Shown here: positions 1-6,227 of the stretch, in pieces
Position numbering within the stretch: the stretch's first letter is position 1
How the letters are laid out: each line of letters begins with the position of its first letter
Assembly: GCA_051744845.1 (NCBI GenBank)
Contig: JBNJDJ010000068.1
Location: forward strand, 1 to 9,938
Source of the DNA: JBNJDJ01 sp051744845
GTDB lineage: Bacteria; Bacillota; Clostridia; Peptostreptococcales; Acidaminobacteraceae
Reading direction: 5' to 3'
Length of the DNA stretch: 9,938 nucleotides
Translations under genes and position numbers: made by a program
Notes under the pieces: generated by a model
What the model saw: the letters and a program-made list of their open reading frames with translations, nothing else
Databases searched by the model: none
Told to the model about the DNA's origin: nothing

Positions 1-1
1 A

Positions 2-115
2 GATTTAGCTGATTTAATTTTAAAAGAAATAAAAATAAAAGAATATGAAAAAGATTTGGAAAATAAAAAATTAAACGACAAAATTCTTGATAATTACCGC
101 AGTATGCTAAGTTAG
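2..115 (+). CDS. C-terminal fragment of an unknown, charged helical protein (5' end outside window)
   Basis: An open frame enters from the left edge and ends at TAG 113-115, giving 37 residues. The tail is lysine/glutamate rich with hydrophobic spacing, which suggests a helical or coiled-coil C-terminus, and it finishes in NYRSMLS. The family is not recognised and no catalytic motif is visible. Codon use is A/T-biased like the rest of the window. Its stop codon lies at the base of the hairpin at 114-152, so it probably shares a transcript with the ORF that follows. Confidence 0.5.
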   Translation, partial: DLADLILKEIKIKEYEKDLENKKLNDKILDNYRSMLS

Positions 116-152
116 AAGGTCGTGTTACAACTCTGTTGCAGCAAAACCTTCT
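114..152 (+). promoter_or_regulatory. 39-nt imperfect hairpin between two ORFs
   Basis: The outer arms AGAAGGT (114-120) and ACCTTCT (146-152) pair perfectly. A 2x2 internal loop (CG/AA) follows, then TGTTACAAC (123-131) pairs with GTTGCAGCA (135-143) with one mismatch and one G-U pair around a TCT triloop. No U-tract follows (the next bases are GAAGAGAAAGG), so it is not a standard intrinsic terminator. It lies between the upstream stop codon and the Shine-Dalgarno-like AAAGGA at 160-165. A role in transcript processing or translation control is possible but unproven. Confidence 0.5.
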
Positions 153-169
153 GAAGAGAAAGGAATAAG

Positions 170-361
170 ATTATTTTAAGAAAACATCAATATTTATTTT
201 TGCCAATTATTACTGTTTATCTATATGCTTTTTATTATTTTTATAGACTAGGTTATTACCATATTTATAAAATACAGCCACAATTTATAGATGTTTTATT
301 TTCAAGTGTATTAGAAAAAAATATTACGAGAAATTTTATAGTGCTTCTATTACTATTGTAA
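170..361 (+). pseudogene. N-terminal half of a membrane protein, frameshifted relative to the next ORF
   Basis: After the hairpin an open frame runs to TAA 359-361 (about 63 residues). It holds one hydrophobic segment (FLPIITVYLYAFYYFY), then GYYHIYKIQPQFIDV and a second hydrophobic stretch ending IVLLLLL. No ATG or usual alternative start is well placed. The Shine-Dalgarno-like AAAGGA at 160-165 sits 5 bases before ATT 170, so either a rare ATT start is used or the true start has mutated. The stop overlaps the next ATG (TAATG), and the second frame continues the transmembrane pattern. That fits one gene split by a 1-base frameshift between about 340 and 360. Two translationally coupled small genes remain possible. 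Function unknown. Confidence 0.4.
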
Positions 362-969
362 TGTATCTTTTTTATAGGAAATTAGAATCAATTTGGGGGA
401 TTTCATTAATAACAGGTGCTATATTTCTGATTTTGTTTATTGTTGATTTCAAATACAAATATACTGTAATTATAGTTATAATATTTGCTTTTATGGGTAA
501 CTTAAATTACTTTAAAAAGATGTTAAAATTTTTAAAAAATGAGGTTAAATTAGTTGAATATTTATCAATCGTTATACTATTATTCTCAATATTTTTTTTA
601 TTTGTACCATATTTATTAGGTTTAGAAACTGCTATTGCTCAGAATAAAATTTTAGTTATTTTTGAAGAAAATCATAAGGATATGAAATATGATTCAGTTC
701 GGGAACCTATATACGCAGTATTTGGAGAATATGAAGGAAAATTAATTGTGAAAGATATTAATAATAATAAAAAAAATAAGCAATGTTTATCTTCTTTAAA
801 AAGGAATTATCTTATAGAAAAAGAATTTAGAATTATTGAGTACAAAGACCAGTATTATTTTAATAAATTGAAAATAATTGAGACAAATAATAATGGCTCT
901 GGTAATCAATTATGTTTAATTAAATTTTTGTATAATAAAGTAAAGTCAATATTTGCCAGTATGTTTTAG
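361..969 (+). CDS. Polytopic membrane protein of unknown function (probably the C-terminal part of a split gene)
   Basis: A 202-residue frame whose ATG overlaps the stop of the preceding ORF by one base, with no Shine-Dalgarno sequence of its own. Three hydrophobic segments are visible: about residues 13-30 (ISLITGAIFLILFIVDF), 33-46 (KYTVIIVIIFAFMG) and 67-90 (YLSIVILLFSIFFLF...). They are followed by a polar domain of about 110 residues with alternating beta-like strands (IYAVFGEYEGKLIV, FRIIEYKDQYYFNKLKI). Topology suggests an integral membrane anchor plus a small soluble domain. No enzyme motif was recognised. The upstream frame supplies what looks like the missing first transmembrane segments, so this is probably part of one longer protein. 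Low-complexity Asn/Lys runs match the AT bias of the window. Confidence 0.6.
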   Translation: MYLFYRKLESIWGISLITGAIFLILFIVDFKYKYTVIIVIIFAFMGNLNYFKKMLKFLKNEVKLVEYLSIVILLFSIFFLFVPYLLGLETAIAQNKILVIFEENHKDMKYDSVREPIYAVFGEYEGKLIVKDINNNKKNKQCLSSLKRNYLIEKEFRIIEYKDQYYFNKLKIIETNNNGSGNQLCLIKFLYNKVKSIFASMF

Positions 970-1141
970 TTTAAGTATTTTCTAATAATTCTAAATTGTA
1001 AAATTTAATAATTTTAGGCCATTTTCATTGGAAAAACTCTGATACTCCTCACATTATTACAGTTAGATTGATTAAACAATTAATTGTGGAATTTAGAAAA
1101 GTAATAATTTAAATTGAATTTTAATAATAAAATATATAAAT
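970..1141. other. Gene-free stretch with a possible short coding remnant
   Basis: No intact gene is seen. On the plus strand an open stretch from 1017 to TAA 1110-1112 encodes GHFHWKNSDTPHIITV and then a basic helix ending FRKVII. It has no start codon and is preceded by an in-frame stop shortly upstream, so it may be the end of a destroyed gene. The composition is more protein-like than the flanking A/T runs. The family is not recognised. Confidence 0.3.
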
Positions 1142-1172
1142 AAGTCTTAGGGGAAATCTCTAGGACTTTTTT
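1142..1172 (+). terminator. Rho-independent terminator
   Basis: The arms AAGTCTTAG (1142-1150) and CTAGGACTT (1160-1168) form a 9-bp stem with one G-U pair and a 9-base loop. The T-run reads through 1172. It closes the transcription unit to the left and insulates the RloA promoter downstream. Confidence 0.8.
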
Positions 1173-1282
1173 AATGGAATATATTTTATAATGTTTTAAA
1201 GATGCATAAAATTAGAAAAATTAGATAAATATATTTTTAAATAGTGTTTTATAGGTATATATAAGTTATAAATATATTTATA

Positions 1283-1299
1283 ATTCGAAAATATCGAAT
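1283..1299. promoter_or_regulatory. Inverted repeat upstream of the RloA-like promoter (possible operator)
   Basis: ATTCGA (1283-1288) and TCGAAT (1294-1299) are perfect inverted 6-mers separated by AAATA. The centre lies about 16 bases upstream of the -35 box at 1307. This is a plausible protein-binding site for control of the defence operon, but no regulator is known and the repeat is short. Confidence 0.35.
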
Positions 1300-1306
1300 A
1301 ATTTTA

Positions 1307-1335
1307 TTGATAAATTTGTATAAAAGATATATACT
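1307..1335 (+). promoter_or_regulatory. SigA-type promoter of the RloAB/AbiL operon
   Basis: The -35 box TTGATA (1307-1312), a 17-base spacer and the -10 box TATACT (1330-1335) are near consensus. Transcription would begin about 1341-1343, giving a very short leader that starts essentially at the Shine-Dalgarno sequence AGGAGGTGA (1342-1350). Confidence 0.75.
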
Positions 1336-1355
1336 TTTAATAGGAGGTGAACATT

Positions 1356-2603
1356 ATGTTTGTAATGTTTAGAGCGAAAAATTATACATCATTCAAAGAA
1401 GATGTAATAATAGATATGAGAAAAGGTACATACAGAGAGCATCCGCATCATATAATTAATGGAGAAACACATGATGTTTTAAAAAGTTTAGCAATTTATG
1501 GTCCAAATGCAAGTGGGAAATCTAATTTGATTAGTGCTATTGCAACATTTGATGAAATTGTAAGAAATAATTTTTTTGATAATGACAAAGAAGAATTACC
1601 TAATAAAAAGATTAGCACCAGATTGAAATCATTTTTATTATCTAAAGATCCAGATGATGTAATCGAATTTGAGATGATCTTTTATAATGAATACTTATTT
1701 CAGTATGGGTTTTCAATAAAAAATAATGAAATATTAACTGAATGGTTAGAAGTAAATGAAGAATTAGTATTTGATAGAGAAAAAACAAATTTAAAATTTG
1801 GAGAAAAATATTATGAACAATTAAATGAACTTTCTAAAAATAGACTAGATCGCTTATATATAAGTGTTTTAGATTATTTTATTAGTGAAAATCCTTTAAA
1901 AGATATTGTAGAAAAATTTAAATTCTTTTTTATTAATAAATTAAATTTATATTCAGAAATAATAATTGAAACTACAATTAAAGGATTAAATGTAGGAATA
2001 GGTCCCTCTAAGAGATTAAGAGAAGATGAACAATTCAGAAAAAAAGTAGTTAAATATATTCAGAAAGTTGATTTAGGGATAGATGATATTATTATTGAAG
2101 AAGAGATAATAAATAAACCAGAATTTGATCAGGAAGAGAAAATTTCTGTATTAAAGACAGTGCATAATATTTATAATAAGAATAATGAAATAGTAGATTC
2201 AAAAAAATTCAAATTACAATACGAATCATCGGGAACAATAAGATTTTTATCATTCATCCAGCAAGTATTAGAAATTATGGAAAATGGTGGCGTTTTTATA
2301 GTAGACGAAATGTCTTCAAGATTACATCCTGTATTAGCAAAATTTATAGTAGATATGTTTGTTTCAAAGGATAATCATAAAGGCCAATTAATTTTTGTAA
2401 CTCATGATATCTCTTTAATGAATAAAGATCAATTTAGAAGAGATGAGGTTGGATTAGTTGATAAGAATAAAAAAGGAGAATCTAAATTTTATACATTATA
2501 TGATCTAGAAGTTAGAAGTGATGCTTCTTTTGACAAAGATTATTTTAAAGGTAAATATGGAGCAATTCCTATAATTGATTCTTATAACGTATTGAATAAT
2601 TAG
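1356..2603 (+). CDS. AAA/ABC-type ATPase of the RloA/AbiLi family (phage-defence ATPase)
   Basis: A 415-residue cytoplasmic ATPase. The chosen start is ATG 1356, five bases after AGGAGGTGA (1342-1350). A GTG at 1347 in the same frame is part of that ribosome binding site and is unlikely to be used. The N-terminal FRAKNYTSF is typical of the SMC/RecF-like AAA_15/AAA_21 fold. Walker A is GPNASGKS (residues 49-56), the signature-like YESSGTIRFLSF is near residue 290, Walker B is VFIVDE (ending about 318), and the H-loop is VTHD near 350. The C-terminal RSDASF...GKYGAIP block is characteristic of RloA-type ATPases. It is followed directly by an RloB-like gene, the pairing of RloAB and lactococcal AbiL systems. 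In those, the ATPase is thought to sense infection and control the partner effector. The gene appears intact; only its partner is broken. Confidence 0.85.
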   Translation: MFVMFRAKNYTSFKEDVIIDMRKGTYREHPHHIINGETHDVLKSLAIYGPNASGKSNLISAIATFDEIVRNNFFDNDKEELPNKKISTRLKSFLLSKDPDDVIEFEMIFYNEYLFQYGFSIKNNEILTEWLEVNEELVFDREKTNLKFGEKYYEQLNELSKNRLDRLYISVLDYFISENPLKDIVEKFKFFFINKLNLYSEIIIETTIKGLNVGIGPSKRLREDEQFRKKVVKYIQKVDLGIDDIIIEEEIINKPEFDQEEKISVLKTVHNIYNKNNEIVDSKKFKLQYESSGTIRFLSFIQQVLEIMENGGVFIVDEMSSRLHPVLAKFIVDMFVSKDNHKGQLIFVTHDISLMNKDQFRRDEVGLVDKNKKGESKFYTLYDLEVRSDASFDKDYFKGKYGAIPIIDSYNVLNN

Positions 2604-2611
2604 TGATAACT

Positions 2612-2998
2612 ATGGCAAGGATAAATTTGAAAGAGGAAAGAAGTCCTCAACCGATTAAACAGAATCTAGGTAATACAATATTGTTTTGTGAAGGTAAAAC
2701 TGAAAAAGCCTATTTTGACTTGTTTAAAGATAGTATTGAAAAAAGTTCTAAATGCAATCATTTAGTGTTAAAGATTACAAATGCAGCCGGGAATGCACAA
2801 AGAGTTTTAAATTATACAAATAATTTTTTTGAGAATGAAGAGAATCGGATAAAATATAGAAATTTTGATAGATAATTAGTATATGATTGTGATGTACCAG
2901 ATAATATCAAAGAAGTTATAATAGACAGTTGTGATAGTGAAAATGATTATAAATTATTAGTTTCAAATCCAACTTTTGAAATTTGGTTATATGTTTGA
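2612..2998 (+). pseudogene. RloB/AbiLii-like TOPRIM-type effector, disrupted
   Basis: The probable start is ATG 2612, 8 bases after the ATPase stop; a GTG overlapping that stop (2603) is in the same frame. There is no clear Shine-Dalgarno sequence, so translation is probably coupled. The N-terminus carries ILFCEGKTEKAYF (about residues 23-35), the RloB hallmark shared with TOPRIM-like nuclease folds. Codon 88 is TAA (2873-2875). Reading past it in the same frame gives LVYDCDVPDN and then SNPTFEIWLYV, the expected acidic D-x-D and NP-x-FE-x-W motifs of the family. The frame then stops at TGA 2996-2998, well short of the usual length of about 200 residues or more. The nonsense codon plus loss of the C-terminal third make this an inactive effector unless the read is wrong. 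Confidence 0.75.
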
Positions 2999-3680
2999 TT
3001 CTTTAATTTTAAACATTTATGATAATCTTGATGAGTACTTTAATTTGGATTGTTTATCAAAATATCTAACCCTAAAAGAGATTTATTTTAATTTAGATAA
3101 TTCAATAATAGTCAAAACCCCTGATTGTTTTAAAATAAAATCAATATACTATTTGGTTCAATATTATTTTAAAAATGAGGCTATTATTGATATTGAAGAC
3201 GGATTTAAAAAAATATATCCTTATGAAGTCTATAAAAGATGTGAATTACATAAAGAAAAAATTATCTTATGCAAGACCAGAAGTAGTAATTTTGAAAAAG
3301 TTTATAAACAAATGGTAGAATTAAACGAGATATTTACTAATAATGGTTTACTTGATGATGCTTTAATGCAAGAACTAGATATTATTGATGAATGTATCTC
3401 ACCTAAATATTTAAAAAAAGATCATAGGCTTAAAAAACATATAAAAACAGTAATGAATTCTTATATAAATAAAGTTATTGAAAAGATAAGAACTCTCAAA
3501 AATATACCTCAATTAAGTGAGATAAATTTACGATTATAATATTATTTATTTAGATCTAATAGAATTGATAAATCAATAAAATATTTTAATAGGTTTCAAA
3601 AAGGACCCATGAGTATTAATCATTATGCAGAGTGGGTAAAAAAATATTATAAAATTTTGAAAGAAGAATATAGTAGTTAA
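2976..3680 (+). pseudogene. Unassigned reading frame joined to the RloB remnant, interrupted by one stop
   Basis: From the point where the RloB frame dies, another plus-strand frame is open from TTG 2976 (first ATG 2991) to TAA 3537-3539. Beyond that single stop the same frame runs on to TAA 3678-3680. The first part is about 187 residues: Tyr/Asn/Leu-rich (NIYDNLDEYFNLDCLSKYL), then a mixed domain, then a basic helical end (KKDHRLKKHIKTVMNSYINK). The continuation after the stop includes INHYAEWVKKYYKILKEEY. It lacks the C-terminal features expected of RloB, so it could be the tail of a different gene fused by deletion, or a diverged RloB C-terminus after a frameshift. No function is assigned. 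No ribosome binding site precedes 2976 or 2991. Confidence 0.45.
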
Positions 3681-3687
3681 TTATAAC
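3657..3687 (+). promoter_or_regulatory. Possible promoter of the Panacea TA operon
   Basis: TTGAAA (3657-3662) and TATAAC (3682-3687) are separated by 19 bases, longer than the 17-base optimum. The -10 box lies just upstream of the palindromic operator at 3696, the arrangement expected for an autoregulated TA operon. No better-spaced alternative was found. Confidence 0.35.
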
Positions 3688-3695
3688 AAACAATA

Positions 3696-3713
3696 TGGTA
3701 TCATTTGATACCA
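3696..3713. promoter_or_regulatory. 18-bp palindromic operator of the Panacea TA operon
   Basis: TGGTATCA-TT-TGATACCA is a perfect inverted repeat with 8-bp arms, centred 42 bases upstream of the toxin start codon. The downstream antitoxin contains an HTH domain, so autorepression at this site is the simplest reading. It has no U-tract and is not a terminator. Confidence 0.65.
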
Positions 3714-3746
3714 AAAATATTGACTAAATAGGTTAGGAGTGTTATA

Positions 3747-4208
3747 ATGAGTATAGAAGATAGAAAAAATGATAGTAGAATAGAAACAAAATTTGAGATT
3801 CAAGATTATTTAACAAAATTAAAATATGCATTAACACAGCCAAGTACTAGATTAGAGTTTTTAATAGAAAGAAAATCAGATGCTCACAAGAAAGAAGAAG
3901 TAACAAATAAATTTACTATAGAAAATTTGTTTCCAGATGAGGTGCCGAATCAAGCACTTAGAAGAGAATTAAATAAATTAAAGCCTACAGATTATATTAA
4001 GACTGTTAAAGATAGAAAGTATCCAGATTTATCAGAGATGAGAGTTTTTGGGAAAATGTATGCGGGAAAAGATGTATATATAAAGATTAGAGTGGATTTA
4101 TTAAGTATACAAAAAGCTGCAGGGGGAAGTTTTGTTTTAGTAATGTCGTTTCATTTTTCGCAATGGGACTTCACTAAAGAAGATTTTCCATATAAGAATA
4201 AGAGGTGA
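3747..4208 (+). CDS. Putative toxin of a Panacea-type toxin-antitoxin pair
   Basis: 153 residues from ATG 3747, preceded by AGGAG (3735-3739) at 7 bases. The N-terminal half is charged and helical (MSIEDRKNDSRIETKFEIQD). The C-terminal half has beta-like strands: MRVFGKMYAGKDVYIKIRVDL, then FVLVMSFHFSQWDF, ending DFPYKNKR. The compact C-terminal beta sheet, the ending and the position directly before a zinc finger-HTH-Panacea antitoxin resemble small interferase-like (MqsR/RelE-fold) toxins. That fold assignment is inference, and no catalytic residues can be named with certainty. Its TGA stop overlaps the antitoxin's Shine-Dalgarno region and lies five bases before its start, so the two are co-translated. 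The gene is intact, making this the only TA pair in the window with no visible lesion. Confidence 0.65.
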   Translation: MSIEDRKNDSRIETKFEIQDYLTKLKYALTQPSTRLEFLIERKSDAHKKEEVTNKFTIENLFPDEVPNQALRRELNKLKPTDYIKTVKDRKYPDLSEMRVFGKMYAGKDVYIKIRVDLLSIQKAAGGSFVLVMSFHFSQWDFTKEDFPYKNKR

Positions 4209-4213
4209 TTTAA

Positions 4214-5224
4214 ATGAAAAAAATTAAATCGATTAATGAATTTTGTATAATGTGTATGAAGGAACATGAAATTGACATTGTTGAAAAGAAAGAAGAAAAT
4301 GTATTTAAAGGAGAAAAAGTTAAATTTCGAGTAACTTACAAATATTGTTCAAATACTGATCAATATAGTGAAAGTGAAAAAATGATGAACGAAAATTCTT
4401 TAAGAATGAAAGATGCTTATAGAAGTAAAGTTGGGTTGTTAACTTCTAAAGAAATTAAAAATATTAGAAAAAAATATGGTATTAGTCAATTGGATTTAGC
4501 TAAAATTATAGGGATAGGGGAAAAGACGATTACTCGTTATGAGAATCATCAAGTCCAAGATAAGGCTTATGATAGACTTTTGAAAAAGATTAGTAAAGAT
4601 CCAAGTTGGTTTTTAGAACTCGTTAAAGATTCTAAAGATGAGTTGAGTGATAAATCTTATAAAAAATTAGTTAAAAATGGTAATAGGGAATATCGAAATA
4701 AGCAAAATGAATATTTAATTGAAACTATTGAAGCTATGTATGCAGAATTTCATCAAGAAGATAGAGGAAATTCTGAATTAAATTTAGATAAAGTAGTGGA
4801 AATGGTTAATTACTTGGCGAGTAAAATAAGCAATTTATATAAAGTTAAATTGATGAAATTGTTATGGTATTCTGATTCAATATCCTATAAATTAAAAAAC
4901 AGAAGTATCAGTGGTTTAGTTTATAAAGCATTACCAATGGGGGCTGTTCCTGAATCTTATCAAGAAATATTAGAATTAGAGGGTATACGTTATGATGTTC
5001 ATTTAATTAATGGTAATGAATCATATCATTTTTTACCAGATAATGATTATCAGATTAAAAACCTATCTGATGATGAAATTAAAATCTTGGATGAAGTGAT
5101 TCATAAATATGGTGTATTAGATACTCAAGTATTAATTGATAAGATGCATGATGAAGTTGCTTATAGGTGTACCGATGATTTTTGTATAATTGATTATTCT
5201 CATTCACAAGCGATAGAGATTTAA
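4214..5224 (+). CDS. Antitoxin with zinc finger-like, HTH and Panacea (DUF4065/SocA) domains
   Basis: 336 residues from ATG 4214, with GAGGTGAT (4203-4209) overlapping the toxin stop. Residues 1-50 form a YgiT/MqsA-like zinc finger with C11, C14 and C45. The position expected for the fourth ligand is occupied by T48 (CSNTD), so metal binding may be incomplete or use another residue. Residues about 73-125 are an HTH_3/Xre domain (LTSKEIKNIRKKYGISQLDL...GEKTITRYENHQVQD), typical of this antitoxin family. Residues about 190-330 form the Panacea domain: YKVKLMKLLWYSDSISY, the G-x-VYKALPMGAVP motif, LSDDEIKILDEV and the terminal MHDE block. The Panacea domain is known to neutralise diverse toxins. 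The protein should bind both its toxin and the operator at 3696-3713. Confidence 0.88.
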   Translation: MKKIKSINEFCIMCMKEHEIDIVEKKEENVFKGEKVKFRVTYKYCSNTDQYSESEKMMNENSLRMKDAYRSKVGLLTSKEIKNIRKKYGISQLDLAKIIGIGEKTITRYENHQVQDKAYDRLLKKISKDPSWFLELVKDSKDELSDKSYKKLVKNGNREYRNKQNEYLIETIEAMYAEFHQEDRGNSELNLDKVVEMVNYLASKISNLYKVKLMKLLWYSDSISYKLKNRSISGLVYKALPMGAVPESYQEILELEGIRYDVHLINGNESYHFLPDNDYQIKNLSDDEIKILDEVIHKYGVLDTQVLIDKMHDEVAYRCTDDFCIIDYSHSQAIEI

Positions 5225-5240
5225 ATTCATATAAATATAA

Positions 5241-5675
5241 CTAAATCTTCACCGAACCTATACCCTGGCTTATGAGAGCTGGGGTTATTATTTTATGATA
5301 AACGCCATTTTCTTTTATATTATCAAGTATATATTTTTTACCTTCTTTTTTACTTATACCTTGAAAAGTATAATTCATTACTATTTTTTGTTTCAAAGCT
5401 TCATGTACTTTTTTCGATAAAATATTATTTAATAAAGGCTGACCAGCTAAAATCAAACTTGCATAATTCTTTGAATCTATCTCAAAATTTAAAAGTAGTT
5501 TTAGATCATTTAAAATGCCTGTTCTTAAATATTGAGATTCATCTATTATAATAACCCATCTTTTAGATTGATCCTTTGATAAACTAATTAAGCCAGCTCC
5601 AAAAGGTAAATTTAAACCCGAGCAAACATTTGTGCCCTTTGTAGTCTTTATTTTGTTTTTAAGAAAGTTATCCAC
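5241..5675 (-). pseudogene. ExeA/TnsC-like transposon ATPase, truncated at both ends
   Basis: Minus-strand frame of about 144 codons. It carries the Walker B strand WVIIIDESQYL (about residue 40), the NDLKLLLNFEIDSKN and LILAGQPLLNNIL blocks, and EALKQKIVMNYTFQGISKKE. These are signature segments of the ExeA-type AAA ATPases that accompany DDE transposases in Tn7/Tn552-like and related elements. The N-terminal region with Walker A is missing, and the apparent start is a GTG inside a palindrome with no ribosome binding site. The C-terminus stops at GIGSVKI, where family members continue with a G-x-x-R-x-IN motif. No transposase partner remains. It ends only 16 bases past the stop of the plus-strand antitoxin. 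This is a dead element remnant. Confidence 0.7.
5262..5295 (+). terminator. Likely terminator of the Panacea TA operon
   Basis: ACCCTGGCT (5262-5270) pairs with AGCTGGGGT (5277-5285) over 9 positions, including two G-U pairs, around the 6-base loop TATGAG. TATTATTTTA follows. It begins 37 bases after the antitoxin stop. It lies inside the 3' part of the minus-strand transposon remnant, so it was recruited from or created in that sequence. The interrupted T-run makes it moderate. Confidence 0.4.
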
Positions 5676-5684
5676 AGTGGATAA
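5668..5684. repeat. Palindrome containing a DnaA-box-like sequence
   Basis: TTATCCAC-A-GTGGATAA is a perfect 8-bp inverted repeat around one base. TTATCCACA (5668-5676) equals the consensus DnaA box, and the complementary strand carries TTATCCACT. It sits at the 5' junction of the ExeA remnant, upstream of where the coding similarity begins. It may be an element end, a protein-binding site, or chance. A single pair of boxes does not make a replication origin. Confidence 0.45.
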
Positions 5685-6157
5685 GTCTACTTGTACTTAT
5701 TTTTGTTTTTTTTGTTAATTAAATTTATTTTTTTAGTTTCATAGATCACCACTTTCTGGAATAATTATATTGTCAGACGAAATAGATTGTCGTCCGTTTC
5801 TGAATATAAGAGATATCATCTTTACTTAAAATAGTTGTTATGAGCCATTTTAGTATATCGGATGAAATTTTTTTAGGAAAAAATATTAAACTCATCACAT
5901 TAGTTTTTGGAAAAACACAGAAAAGTATAAAAAGTTAAAACTGTTTAAATTCCTGCAATTACAATGTCTATTTAGATTCTAAATTATCAAATCATCACAT
6001 TAGTTTGGAAGAGTTCCGATAATGAAGGATTAGGGAATAATTGTCAATATCGATTAATTACAATAACAAATGTAGAAATGATTTGTACTTGCCGATTGAC
6101 TTAGTGTAAAATTACTTTATGGAATTAAAAAAAAAGAAAAGATAGAATTAGAAATAG
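5685..6157. other. Gene-free transposon debris
   Basis: No intact gene lies between the ExeA remnant and the ISLre2 remnant. The stretch contains two TGTC-containing motifs 18 bases apart (TGTCAGACGA at 5773-5782, then TGTCGTCCG). It also contains one copy of the 115-bp repeat (5891-6005) and an A-rich run at about 6127-6140. On the minus strand around 5745-5815 a short open stretch (FRNGRQSISSDNIIIPESGD) could be a remnant of the transposase that partnered the ExeA ATPase, but this is not certain. Confidence 0.4.
5891..6005 (+). repeat. 115-bp dispersed repeat, copy 1
   Basis: This segment matches 7494-7609 with only about a dozen differences by eye. It is bounded on each side by the 13-mer CATCACATTAGTT (5893-5905 and 5993-6005), whose copies are exactly 100 bases apart. 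The core contains the conserved AAAAGTATAAAAAGTTAAAA and CTGTTTAAATTCCTGCAATT. There is no ORF. It may be a small non-autonomous element, element-end repeats or a recombination site. Confidence 0.8.
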
Positions 6158-6158
6158 A

Positions 6159-6225
6159 AAATCATCTTCAAATTTATTATAATAAGAATAACTACAAACA
6201 TATTAAATAAAAGAGAAGATGATTT
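6159..6225 (+). promoter_or_regulatory. Long-range stem masking the ISLre2 transposase start
   Basis: AAATCATCTTC (6159-6169) is perfectly complementary to GAAGATGATTT (6215-6225), an 11-bp stem with a 45-base loop. The right arm includes the AGAAG Shine-Dalgarno-like sequence and the ATG at 6219, just before the ATG at 6228. In a transcript reading in from outside, this would hide the start site, a known device for keeping insertion-sequence transposase expression low. Confidence 0.5.
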
Positions 6226-6227
6226 CT

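Noticed and set aside
111..155. Integron attC-like site
   Set aside because: GTTAGAA and the inner TTACAAC/GTTGCAG pair looked suggestive, but neither fits RYYYAAC...GTTRRRY, and no integrase or cassette structure is present.
1347..1355. GTG start for the RloA-like ATPase
   Set aside because: The GTG is part of the AGGAGGTGA ribosome binding site; ATG 1356 has correct spacing.
5668..5684. Replication origin
   Set aside because: Only one DnaA-box palindrome is present, with no cluster of boxes, no unwinding region tied to a replication gene and no rep gene nearby.
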